Origin: JAJYZP01 sp049964535
GTDB lineage: Bacteria > Actinomycetota > Acidimicrobiia > Acidimicrobiales > Acidimicrobiaceae
Length of the DNA: 5,269 nt
Assembly (NCBI GenBank): GCA_049964535.1
Contig: JBMFXG010000176.1
Span: forward strand, 1-5,269
Reading direction: 5' to 3'
Shown here one piece after another: positions 1 to 5,269 of this stretch. The translations under genes were made by a program, and so were the position numbers. Positions within the stretch are counted from its first letter, which is position 1; every line of letters begins with the position of its first letter. The notes beneath the pieces are model-generated. The model was not told the origin of the DNA and did no database searches. It saw only the letters and a list, made by a program, of their open reading frames with translations.

Positions 1-105
1 TAAGTGACGAGCAACCTCGGCAACAGTTTTGCCTTCGTTCAACATCTTGTCGCCCTCGGCAAGCTTTCTGATCACCTGCTCTGGGGTGTGTCGCTTGGAT
101 TTCAT
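1..105 (-). CDS. IS3-family transposase OrfA, N-terminal part, cut by window edge
   Basis: The minus strand reads 35 codons from ATG at 105-103 to the window edge. The protein begins MKSKRHTPEQVIRKLAEGD and continues with EGKTVAEVARHL. This matches the start of the small HTH protein (HTH_Tnp_1 type) that binds the ends of IS3-family elements and is normally joined to the OrfB integrase by programmed frameshifting. The KRHTPEQ-I-KL and G-TVAEV-R-L positions are typical of the family. A GGAGG ribosome-binding site lies at 115-119, nine bases before the ATG, which fixes the start. The rest of OrfA, OrfB and the far end of the element lie outside the window, so intactness cannot be judged. The family call is confident, but the IS subgroup is not determined. 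Confidence 0.85.
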   Translation of the reverse strand, partial: MKSKRHTPEQVIRKLAEGDKMLNEGKTVAEVARHL

Positions 106-157
106 GGTCGTTTTCCTCCATATCTATTCTGGAGGCAAAACTCACATATCGGGTGGG

Positions 158-179
158 TTAGTTTTTGGGGAGCTCCTCA
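158..179 (-). repeat. Probable outer terminal sequence of the IS3-like element
   Basis: On the minus strand, upstream of the transposase start, the sequence begins TGAGGAGCTCCCCAAAAAC. IS3-family elements commonly start with TG, often TGA, followed by a C-rich then A-rich stretch 50-100 bases before orfA. Position and composition therefore fit an element end near 179. The partner inverted repeat and the target duplication are outside the window, so the exact boundary is a guess. Confidence 0.35.
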
Positions 180-236
180 GGAGGGATGAGCGGAGCCAAG
201 TGACGAGATCAGGTGCTTGGGAGACCCAACCAGTGC

Positions 237-1454
237 TTATGCGTCGACCAGTAATCGTAGTTGCCTCCAAATGGCGATCACGAAGATGCCCGAACCGTAG
301 AAAGCAAACCAAAACGCACCGGTCACGCCAAAGCGATTCGCAATTAGACCTCCTAAAGCCGCTCCAATAACGAGGCCGCCGTAGAGACCAAGACTGTACA
401 CGCTACTGACACGTCCCTGCAGCTCAAGCGGAACGGCTCGCTGTCGAACGGTGACCGAGGTTGAGCCCCAGATAAAAGCGTGAGCTCCGAAGATCATCAT
501 CACTACGGTAGCAACAATAGGGCTCGTGGTGATCGCAAAGCTCAAGTGCGTGAGCGTCTCCACAATAAGTCCCACCCGCAAGATATTTCCAAGACTCACC
601 TTCTTCGTGAGCCACCCGTAACTCAGCGTTCCTACGATGCCACCTACGGCTCCAGCGGCAGTAAGGATACCGTAGCCCACAGATCCAAGATGGAGCCGCT
701 CCTCGGCAAAGAGCACAAGGAGAGACCACGCTGCCCCGAAGGTGATATTGAAGATAAATATGGTGAGGAGCAGGGTTCGAACACTACCGTGGTGAACAAT
801 CCAACGGAACCCAGTCATAATCTCCGCACGAATGTGACTCGGAGCTACCGTCGGAGTGCGAGCAGGCAGGCGGATTCGAGCTATCAAGACCGCTCCGAAT
901 CCGACCAGGATCCCTTGACCGACGAAAGGGAAGGCGACACCAAGAGAAAACAAGAACGCACCGATTGGTGGGCCAGCGAGTTGATTGAGCGTTACAACAC
1001 CAGTCAACCTCCGGGAGTTGCCAAGTGCGAGATCATCACGCTCCACGAGCGACGGGAGTATTGAGTTCGAAGAGGTGTCACTGAAGACCTCGGCGACACC
1101 TAGTAGAAACAGCACCAAGAGCACGATCGAGATGTCGGCCCAACCACCAAGGATCACTGCGGCAAGGGCCAGAAGGAGTCCCGCTCGCACTAGCTCGACG
1201 AAGACCGTTATCTTGACACGATTGAAACGATCTGCAAGTACTCCACCGAAGAGACCGAAGAGAAGCCATGGAAGACGCTGAAGGAGCAATGCTAGGGCAA
1301 CAAGTGAAGCATTGTGGGTACGCGACGCCACTAGGAGAGGTCCGGCCGCAATAGCGAAGCCGTCACCGAGGTACGCAGACCATGAGGAGATGATGAGTCG
1401 ACGAAAACCAACTCCTAGTCGAGCGGGGAAGAGGCGCTCAAGAAGTTGTTGCAT
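237..1454 (-). CDS. MFS exporter, DHA3 / MFS_3 (EntS-like) type
   Basis: This 405-residue integral membrane protein has about twelve hydrophobic segments and no signal peptide. The first half shows the loop 2-3 MFS motif A as GGVLADRFNRVK (residues 70-81), and NQLAGPPIGAFLF (157-169) is typical of DHA3 exporters. A long cytoplasmic loop around residues 195-222 separates the halves. In the second half, QGRVSSVYSL (346-355) is the family's usual GRV element. Family members are proton-driven exporters of drugs or siderophores. The substrate cannot be read from the sequence, and a role in arsenic export is not supported. It starts at the only in-frame ATG near the N-terminus and ends with TAA. 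It lies on the same strand as arsC but more than 1 kb downstream, so it is probably a separate transcription unit. Length is normal and no frameshift is seen. Confidence 0.85.
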   Translation of the reverse strand: MQQLLERLFPARLGVGFRRLIISSWSAYLGDGFAIAAGPLLVASRTHNASLVALALLLQRLPWLLFGLFGGVLADRFNRVKITVFVELVRAGLLLALAAVILGGWADISIVLLVLFLLGVAEVFSDTSSNSILPSLVERDDLALGNSRRLTGVVTLNQLAGPPIGAFLFSLGVAFPFVGQGILVGFGAVLIARIRLPARTPTVAPSHIRAEIMTGFRWIVHHGSVRTLLLTIFIFNITFGAAWSLLVLFAEERLHLGSVGYGILTAAGAVGGIVGTLSYGWLTKKVSLGNILRVGLIVETLTHLSFAITTSPIVATVVMMIFGAHAFIWGSTSVTVRQRAVPLELQGRVSSVYSLGLYGGLVIGAALGGLIANRFGVTGAFWFAFYGSGIFVIAIWRQLRLLVDA

Positions 1455-2520
1455 CCAAGTACTCTAACCTACCCCACTCTGGCCGCCACTTAGGGTGTGA
1501 GCCGTAGCACTCTGACGTTCCAGGTGCCATTTCTCGCGAACCATTGTCGTGCTAGATGAGCCACACAACAAAGTGGGCTGCACACACAACACGCATCGCT
1601 AAAGCGACCATACTGCTAAGTGCAATCACAGCTACCTACGGCGACAGTAGGTGACGGGAACTACGAGGTAGCGGCAACAGCTCTCGTCAGCGCTCTGCGC
1701 ATTCACGATCCGCACGAACGGCATTGTGACGTTGAGGAATTCCCACGATAGCGCAACTAAGGACAGCACAGCGCCGTAACGATCTCTGGTACTTCCTCCA
1801 GAGGCTACGAAGATCACAGGCCATGCGAAACGCTACGGCTCGCTCCTGCAAACATGATCTCGCAACAACGATCTGATGGGCATTCAACCCGAAGGACCCT
1901 CCGCCCGCAAGTGGAGATACCTAGAGGACAAACTGCTCGTCTCATCGGCCATAGACGACCTTCACACCGTCAGATGCGTACCTCAAAACCCTGCCTCGGG
2001 TTATAAGACTCGAACTCTCCCCCATCCCTGATGAGTTTTCGGGCGACCCACCGTCTCGCTCTCTTAAATGAGCCGGGCGCAGGAAGGAAGCGGAGAACTA
2101 CACAGTCAAACCCGAGGCTACAGGGGCTTCCTGCCACCTATATCCGTCACCCCCGGAACAAGTCGGCCACGTTCACCGTGGAACACTTCTGGGTCCTCGG
2201 TTGCGACGCCTACGCCACTATGGCAAGCTGTAAGAGGGTAAGCGTGGATTACCATTGCACGCCTGGATGGGATCGTAAGAAAGGCATGGAATCAAGGCCC
2301 TGACCTCTCCAACTCAATCCGGACGACATATCACTCGCACTCTGAAGTTGGCAACCGCATCACTTTCACCCTTCCGATCCGTGGTGTACTAGCCACCTCT
2401 GACGTCGACACCAAAGAGTGCAGCAAACAGGTCGCCTCGCAGGCGCCTCTCAATCGGAGACGAGCCTCAGAGTGTTATATCGTCCGTCGGTGGGTTACGT
2501 GGGTCGTGATCACTCAAGAG
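1455..2520. other. 1.07-kb stretch without a recognisable gene
   Basis: Between the MFS start and the arsC stop I find only short open frames (90 codons at most), with no ribosome-binding sites I trust and no protein I recognise. The longest, on the plus strand at 2031-2303, has no known motif. No tRNA cloverleaf or CRISPR array is visible. Small symmetries occur: GCTACCT at 1631-1637 with AGGTAGC at 1666-1672, GCAGGAAG at 2079-2086 with CTTCCTGC at 2127-2134, CCACG/CGTGG at 2167-2181, and CGCCT/AGGCG at 2433-2445. A 9-bp direct repeat CACACAACA lies at 1562-1570 and 1583-1591. Decayed coding or mobile-element sequence is the simplest reading. Confidence 0.6.
1461..1466 (-). promoter_or_regulatory. 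Possible -10 element for a leaderless MFS transcript
   Basis: The minus strand reads TAGAGT, a TANNNT hexamer, ending six bases before the MFS start codon. That spacing would place transcription initiation at or next to the A of the ATG. No good Shine-Dalgarno sequence lies upstream of this start, unlike the other genes in the window. Leaderless mRNAs with this arrangement are common in Actinobacteria. No convincing -35 hexamer is seen. Confidence 0.35.
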
Positions 2521-2943
2521 TTACGAACCGTTCAGTGCATCCTCGTCGAGAAGATCGAGGAGCAAGGTTCGAACACGAGCGTCAATATCGGCGACGATGG
2601 GCCTTACTTCTTCGACCGGAAGACCCGCTGGATCGTTGAGCTCCCAATCGAGATAGCGCTTCCCTGGATAGTAGGTACAAGTATCTCCACAGCCCATAGT
2701 TACGACAACGTCAGCTTCCCTTGCATCATCATCCTTTAATGGCTTCGGGAACTCCCTCGAGGTGTCGAGACCGAGTTCGTGGAGCACTGCAACCACCGAT
2801 GGGTTTAGCTCTTCTTTCGGTTCAGAGCCAGCAGAGCGCACATCGATGCGACCCTGCGCATAGTGATCGAGCAAGACCTTCGCCGCAAGACTACGACCAG
2901 AATTGTGCACACAGAGAAACAGAACGACCGGCCTGTCCTTCAT
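2521..2943 (-). CDS. arsC: Arsenate reductase ArsC, low-molecular-weight phosphatase fold
   Basis: This 140-residue cytoplasmic enzyme reduces arsenate to arsenite, the form that Acr3 exports. The catalytic P-loop is CVHNSGRS at residues 11-18 (CX5R: Cys11, Arg17). RSAGS (36-40), the segment VVTMGCGDTC (80-89) with Cys85 and Cys89, and NDPAG (103-107) with the likely general acid Asp105 complete the family pattern. In the thioredoxin-linked enzymes three cysteines relay the disulfide, while Actinobacteria also have mycothiol/mycoredoxin-linked forms. The sequence here does not settle which reductant is used. The ATG overlaps the acr3 stop as ATGA (2940-2943), and AGGAGG at 2951-2956 lies seven bases upstream, which fixes the start and suggests translational coupling. 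Length is typical, all key residues are present, and it is the last gene of the leftward operon. Confidence 0.95.
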   Translation of the reverse strand: MKDRPVVLFLCVHNSGRSLAAKVLLDHYAQGRIDVRSAGSEPKEELNPSVVAVLHELGLDTSREFPKPLKDDDAREADVVVTMGCGDTCTYYPGKRYLDWELNDPAGLPVEEVRPIVADIDARVRTLLLDLLDEDALNGS

Positions 2944-3986
2944 CGAGCTACCTCCTGATTGAAGTACCTTCGTCTTGCCCAGAGTGCGACGTACACGAGC
3001 GACACGAGAACTGGCACCTCGATCAACGGTCCGACGACTCCTGCGAGTGCTTCACCACTCGTCACACCGAAGACCCCGATCGCAACAGCGATTGCCAGCT
3101 CAAAATTATTACCAGCGGCGGTGAAGGCAAGTGTTGCCGTTCGCTCGTATCGAAGCCCAAGGCGTCGTCCGAGGAGAAAGGCACCGAACCACATAATCGC
3201 AAAGTACGCCAACAACGGGAGTGCGATTCGAGCTACATCACCCGGGTGGGTTGTGATGGTGTGGCCTTGAAGGGCGAAGAGGATGACGATGGTGTAGAGA
3301 AGCCCGTAGAGGGCAAATGGGCCTAGACGAGGTAGAAATTTCTCCTCGTACCAGGTACGTCCACGAGTCCGCTCTCCAATAAGCCTGGTCAAGAATCCGG
3401 CTACAAGCGGTATTCCAAGGAAGATTGCGACCGTCTCAGCGATCCGACCAACGGAGAGATGAAGTCCACGCGTTGGCAAACCAAGCCAGCCAGGAAGCGT
3501 AACCAGGTAGAAGTAGCCAAGAACCGAAAACATAAGGATTTGAAAGAGTGAGTTGAAGGCAACGAGAACTGCCGCAGCTTCACGGTCGCCGCACGAGAGA
3601 TCGTTCCAAATCAGGACCATTGCAATACAGCGGGCCAGTCCCACAATGATCAGGCCTGTGCGGTAGGCAGGTTGATCCGGTAACAAGAGCCAGGCAAGGG
3701 CAAACATGACGGCTGGACCCACGATCCAGTTCAGAATCAGCGATGAGATCAGCATTCGAAAGTCACGCGTGACCGAATTCAGTTGGCCATAGCGAACCTT
3801 TGCTAGAACTGGATACATCATCACGAGTAGACCAATGAAAATAGGTAGCGACGTCCCCGAAGTCACTTGCACCGCGTTCAGACTTCGATTGAGATTAGGC
3901 AAAGCTCGGCCCAAACCAATACCGATGGCCATGGCCGTAAGAATCCAGACCGGCAGAAACCGATCAAGAAAGGATAGTCGACTCAT
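2940..3986 (-). CDS. acr3: Arsenite efflux permease Acr3 (ArsB-type function)
   Basis: This 348-residue inner-membrane transporter of the BASS/Acr3 family expels arsenite using the proton gradient. About ten membrane segments are visible. Family signatures appear in order: LVMMYPVLAKVRYG (residues 54-67), GLARCIAMVLIWNDLSCGD (116-134), FTAAGNNFELAIA (288-300) and GPLIEVPVL (319-327). Cys120 and Glu296 correspond, with the same spacing of 176, to Cys129 and Glu305, which are essential in Corynebacterium glutamicum Acr3. I chose ATG 3986 because GAGGAA (3993-3998) sits six bases upstream and MSRLSFLDRFLPVWI is the usual family N-terminus. An in-frame GTG at 4043 would add 19 polar residues. The TGA overlaps the arsC ATG. 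The gene lies 60 bases after the preceding ORF in the same operon. It is intact. Confidence 0.95.
   Translation of the reverse strand: MSRLSFLDRFLPVWILTAMAIGIGLGRALPNLNRSLNAVQVTSGTSLPIFIGLLVMMYPVLAKVRYGQLNSVTRDFRMLISSLILNWIVGPAVMFALAWLLLPDQPAYRTGLIIVGLARCIAMVLIWNDLSCGDREAAAVLVAFNSLFQILMFSVLGYFYLVTLPGWLGLPTRGLHLSVGRIAETVAIFLGIPLVAGFLTRLIGERTRGRTWYEEKFLPRLGPFALYGLLYTIVILFALQGHTITTHPGDVARIALPLLAYFAIMWFGAFLLGRRLGLRYERTATLAFTAAGNNFELAIAVAIGVFGVTSGEALAGVVGPLIEVPVLVSLVYVALWARRRYFNQEVAR
2951..2956 (-). promoter_or_regulatory. Ribosome-binding site of arsC inside the acr3 3' end
   Basis: The minus strand reads AGGAGG, seven bases before the arsC ATG and within the last codons of acr3. It decides the arsC start and shows that the gene can initiate on the acr3 message. 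Confidence 0.85.
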
Positions 3987-4046
3987 GATTGGTTCCTCAG
4001 ACCGAACCCCTGGAGATATCGAGGAGGAAGCGAGGTCACTCACGAG

Positions 4047-4484
4047 CTAGGCCCCCAAATCAGAGGGATCGCTCACATCAACAGGCACTGCAGCGCAATC
4101 AACGTACGCTCGTTCAGCGAGGATCGTTGATCCAATGAGAACCTCACTAGTCTGGAAGTCGCTATCAACCAGCCGATCCCGGCACAAGATCGACAAATCC
4201 TCCAACTGAAGGACACCCGTCTCGAAGAGAGCGTCCGACCTCTCACGACCTACGGAGGGGGTCTCGCTATCTGCATTGAGACTACCCTTATCGCTGAGAG
4301 TCATATCTGACGGTTCAGTCGCTCGCTGCGCCGTGATCTCCTGACGTACAACTGAGAGCAGGGGTCGATGAGCTCGAGCCGTGGGACGTCCTGCTTGCGT
4401 GGACTCATCGGTACGCAAGTTCGTGACACACACCAGCGTTGGAACTCTGGTGTGTGTCATCAGGGTACGCTGAACCCCATACAT
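4047..4484 (-). CDS. Unrecognised 145-residue ORF, first in the ars operon
   Basis: I do not recognise this protein. From ATG 4484 it has 145 residues with no membrane segment, no signal peptide and no ArsD, ArsA or other known ars motif. It has three cysteines (19, 101, 130), thirteen arginines and a single lysine (66). The central part, about residues 25-85, is polar and looks disordered. The C-terminal part (86-145) is acidic with more regular hydrophobics, for example VLQLEDLSIL and SEVLIGSTILAERAYVDC. AGGAGG at 4491-4496, six bases from the ATG, and its place just behind the ars promoter favour translation. Staying open for 145 codons has a chance of about one in a thousand in random even-composition sequence. 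Against a real gene, a 36-bp palindrome occupies about codons 9-20, and there is no homology I can name. It could be a lineage-specific accessory protein, a decayed gene or a translated leader. Confidence 0.5.
   Translation of the reverse strand: MYGVQRTLMTHTRVPTLVCVTNLRTDESTQAGRPTARAHRPLLSVVRQEITAQRATEPSDMTLSDKGSLNADSETPSVGRERSDALFETGVLQLEDLSILCRDRLVDSDFQTSEVLIGSTILAERAYVDCAAVPVDVSDPSDLGA
4424..4459. repeat. 36-bp near-perfect palindrome (13-bp perfect arms)
   Basis: TGACACACACCAG at 4424-4436 is the exact reverse complement of CTGGTGTGTGTCA at 4447-4459. The ten bases between them continue the symmetry (GTT at 4438-4440 with AAC at 4443-4445), leaving one mismatch (4437/4446) and a central GG. 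In the leftward ars transcript it would form a very stable hairpin starting 25 bases after the ATG of the unrecognised ORF. No T-run follows on either strand, so it is not an ordinary intrinsic terminator. A protein-binding site or an RNA element limiting translation are both possible. Confidence 0.85.
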
Positions 4485-4490
4485 CGGCAA

Positions 4491-4496
4491 CCTCCT
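4491..4496 (-). promoter_or_regulatory. Ribosome-binding site of the unrecognised first ORF
   Basis: The minus strand reads AGGAGG, six bases before ATG 4484. It argues against the TTG at 4490, which would leave no spacing, and supports translation beginning at 4484. Confidence 0.75.
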
Positions 4497-4497
4497 G

Positions 4498-4521
4498 ATA
4501 TATTGATATCTATAAATATAT
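4498..4521. promoter_or_regulatory. Probable ArsR operator, 24-bp AT-rich palindrome
   Basis: ATATATTGATA (4498-4508) and TATAAATATAT (4511-4521) form an inverted repeat with ten of eleven positions matching and TC in the middle. ArsR/SmtB repressors bind AT-rich imperfect 12-2-12-like palindromes of this kind. Its place between the divergent arsR and ars operon starts, over the leftward -10, is what autoregulation by ArsR requires. The binding protein is inferred, while the symmetry is seen directly. Confidence 0.75.
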
Positions 4522-4544
4522 TCACTGCAGCATCATAGTGACAC
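4515..4544 (-). promoter_or_regulatory. Candidate leftward ars operon promoter
   Basis: On the minus strand, GTGTCA (4539-4544, four of six against TTGACA) is followed after 18 bases by TATATT (4515-4520, five of six against TATAAT). This would start transcription near 4508, about 24 bases before the first ORF. The -10 lies inside the palindromic operator, so bound repressor would block it. The arsR promoter on the plus strand is less clear: TTGATA at 4503-4508 could be a -35, but no good -10 follows at normal spacing. Confidence 0.45.
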
Positions 4545-4552
4545 TTATCAAT

Positions 4553-4557
4553 AGGAG
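4553..4557 (+). promoter_or_regulatory. Ribosome-binding site of arsR
   Basis: AGGAG lies eight bases before GTG 4566 and supports that GTG as the start. Without it, the first ATG would be the internal Met24. Confidence 0.8.
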
Positions 4558-4565
4558 AATTTTTC

Positions 4566-4916
4566 GTGGATCAGGTGAATGTCGCTGTAGAGAAACTCGA
4601 CGAGAGCTCGTGTGGCGGATCGATTACTACACCAATGCTGGCAAATGAAGAAGCCCAGGTACTTGCACAAGGCTTCAATGCCCTCGCAGATCCAATTCGA
4701 CTACGAATACTTTCCATGCTCGGAACGGCTCCAGCCGGCGAGATCTGCGTCTGTGATTTCATCGTCCCACTAAGCAGAACCCAAGGAACGATCTCTCACC
4801 ACCTCAAAATCTTGGCAGAAGCTGGCCTCGTCCACGGAGAACGGCGCGGAAAATGGGTCTGGTACTCGCTCGACCGCAAGCGGTTGGTCCAGCTTCGTAG
4901 TGCTATGGAGCTCTAA
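4566..4916 (+). CDS. arsR: Arsenic-responsive repressor, ArsR/SmtB family
   Basis: This 116-residue winged-helix repressor should dimerise on the operator just upstream and leave it when arsenite or antimonite binds. FNALADPIRLRILSMLG (residues 37-53) is the family's dimer and first-helix signature. EICVCDF (59-65) is the metal site next to the DNA-binding helices. RTQGTISHHLKILAEAGLV (71-89) is the recognition helix region, and GKWVWYSL (95-102) forms the wing. Cysteines are at 16, 61 and 63. E. coli ArsR uses CVC plus a third cysteine three residues on, where this protein has Ile66. C. glutamicum ArsR uses an N-terminal Cys-Cys pair, where this one has Ser-Ser-Cys. Cys16 is therefore the likely third ligand. 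The start is GTG with AGGAG upstream, and the gene is divergent from the ars operon. Confidence 0.93.
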   Translation: MDQVNVAVEKLDESSCGGSITTPMLANEEAQVLAQGFNALADPIRLRILSMLGTAPAGEICVCDFIVPLSRTQGTISHHLKILAEAGLVHGERRGKWVWYSLDRKRLVQLRSAMEL

Positions 4917-5269
4917 GTCACAGAGGTGAACGATTTCAACCTCACCGGCGTGTTCTGAACCTCTGGTCCGTTGGCAAGCTCATTACAAACGGTAGCGCCC
5001 TCTTACCTCTCGGGATTATCGCTCTCCCGTAGAGGTGGTCGAGCTCCCAGTTGAAGAGCGGATACGACGACTTCCGTGCGTAAGAGAGCGACTACGCGTG
5101 TCGTAGGACTTACGGAAGGGCACACCAGTCGCGGCATGACCGAGGAAAACCAAACTCCTTCTAACAACTATGACCAAAGGTAGAAGTCAAAGGTATCCAT
5201 TCAGCCCCCTCCCATCGAATCCAACTCCTCCACAGCAGCCAAGCCAGATCCATTGACCTGACTGGGAGT
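4917..5269. other. 353 bases after arsR with no recognisable gene
   Basis: No open frame with a ribosome-binding site or known motif is seen. The stretch contains several inverted repeats. CAGAGGT (4921-4927) pairs with ACCTCTG (4959-4965) directly after the arsR stop and could act as a weak transcription stop, although no T-run follows. CTCCCAGT (5044-5051) is matched by ACTGGGAG at 5261-5268. The direct repeat CAAAGGTA occurs at 5175-5182 and 5188-5195. The strongest structure, at 5071-5118, is listed separately. Confidence 0.6.
5071..5118. repeat. Three-tier inverted repeat downstream of arsR
   Basis: Three pairs of 5-bp arms are nested: CTTCC 5071-5075 with GGAAG 5114-5118, GTAAG 5080-5084 with CTTAC 5109-5113, and CTACG 5092-5096 with CGTAG 5102-5106. 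The last encloses a five-base loop, and the left side carries a four-base bulge (GTGC) between the outer tiers. This would fold as a long interrupted hairpin in RNA from either strand. There is no T-run, so terminator function is doubtful. Confidence 0.5.

Noticed and set aside
217..229. TTGGG-AGA-CCCAA hairpin after the MFS stop as a terminator
   Set aside because: The stem is five base pairs with a three-base loop, and no T-run follows on the minus strand.
480..1064. Plus-strand 194-codon open frame inside the MFS gene
   Set aside because: It is highly polar, antisense to the transporter and without family features. It is a mirror of hydrophobic codons on the other strand.
2005..2030. TTCGAGTC-like sequence on the minus strand as a tRNA T-loop
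   Set aside because: The flanking five bases do not pair and no acceptor, D or anticodon stems can be built around it.
2031..2303. 90-codon plus-strand ORF as a gene
   Set aside because: It has no ribosome-binding site, no motif I recognise and no clear coding signature. It is kept only as part of the silent gap.
2433..2448. CGCCT/AGGCG hairpin downstream of arsC as the operon terminator
   Set aside because: The stem is short, lies about 75 bases beyond the stop, and is followed by only a weak T-rich stretch. It is too weak to call.
2721..3326. Plus-strand 201-codon open frame across arsC and acr3
   Set aside because: It lies antisense to two genes with unmistakable motifs, has no known motif or ribosome-binding site, and its polar composition is typical of an antisense shadow of membrane-protein codons.
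3987..4043. GTG 4043 as the acr3 start, adding 19 residues
   Set aside because: The added segment is polar and unlike Acr3 N-termini. ATG 3986 has a better-spaced GAGGAA and begins with the usual family sequence.

Overview
The window carries an arsenic-resistance (ars) locus flanked by a drug-type MFS exporter and the edge of an IS3-family insertion sequence. Base composition is moderate (roughly half G+C by eye). The ArsC, Acr3, ArsR and MFS proteins resemble those of Actinobacteria in motif details such as CVHN(A/S)GRS, GLARCIAMV and TISHHLK. The moderate GC would fit an acidophilic, iron-oxidising relative of the Acidimicrobiia from metal-rich water, but that assignment is only an inference.

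Layout from left to right. Positions 1-105 (minus) hold the first 35 codons of an IS3-type transposase OrfA that runs off the window, and the outer end of the element probably lies near 179. Positions 237-1454 (minus) encode a 405-residue MFS exporter of the DHA3/MFS_3 type, possibly read from a leaderless promoter. Positions 1455-2520 are about 1.07 kb in which I find no convincing gene. The ars operon then reads leftward from a divergent promoter. Its first gene is an unrecognised 145-codon ORF (4047-4484), followed by acr3 (2940-3986, arsenite efflux) and arsC (2521-2943, arsenate reductase). arsR (4566-4916, plus) is divergent and encodes the arsenic-sensing repressor. The last 353 bases hold no recognisable gene but contain inverted repeats.

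How it works together. ArsR should sit on a 24-bp AT-rich palindrome (4498-4521) between the divergent starts, which overlaps the best leftward promoter, and release it when arsenite binds its cysteines. ArsC reduces arsenate to arsenite, and Acr3 exports the arsenite. arsC and acr3 overlap by ATGA and are probably translationally coupled. The MFS exporter lies on the same strand but over 1 kb away and cannot be assigned to arsenic from sequence alone.

The least explained parts are the unrecognised first ORF of the operon, a 36-bp near-perfect palindrome inside its 5' end (4424-4459), the unusual set of cysteines in ArsR, and the 1-kb silent gap. The core ars system itself is well known. I do not see a clearly new multi-gene system.
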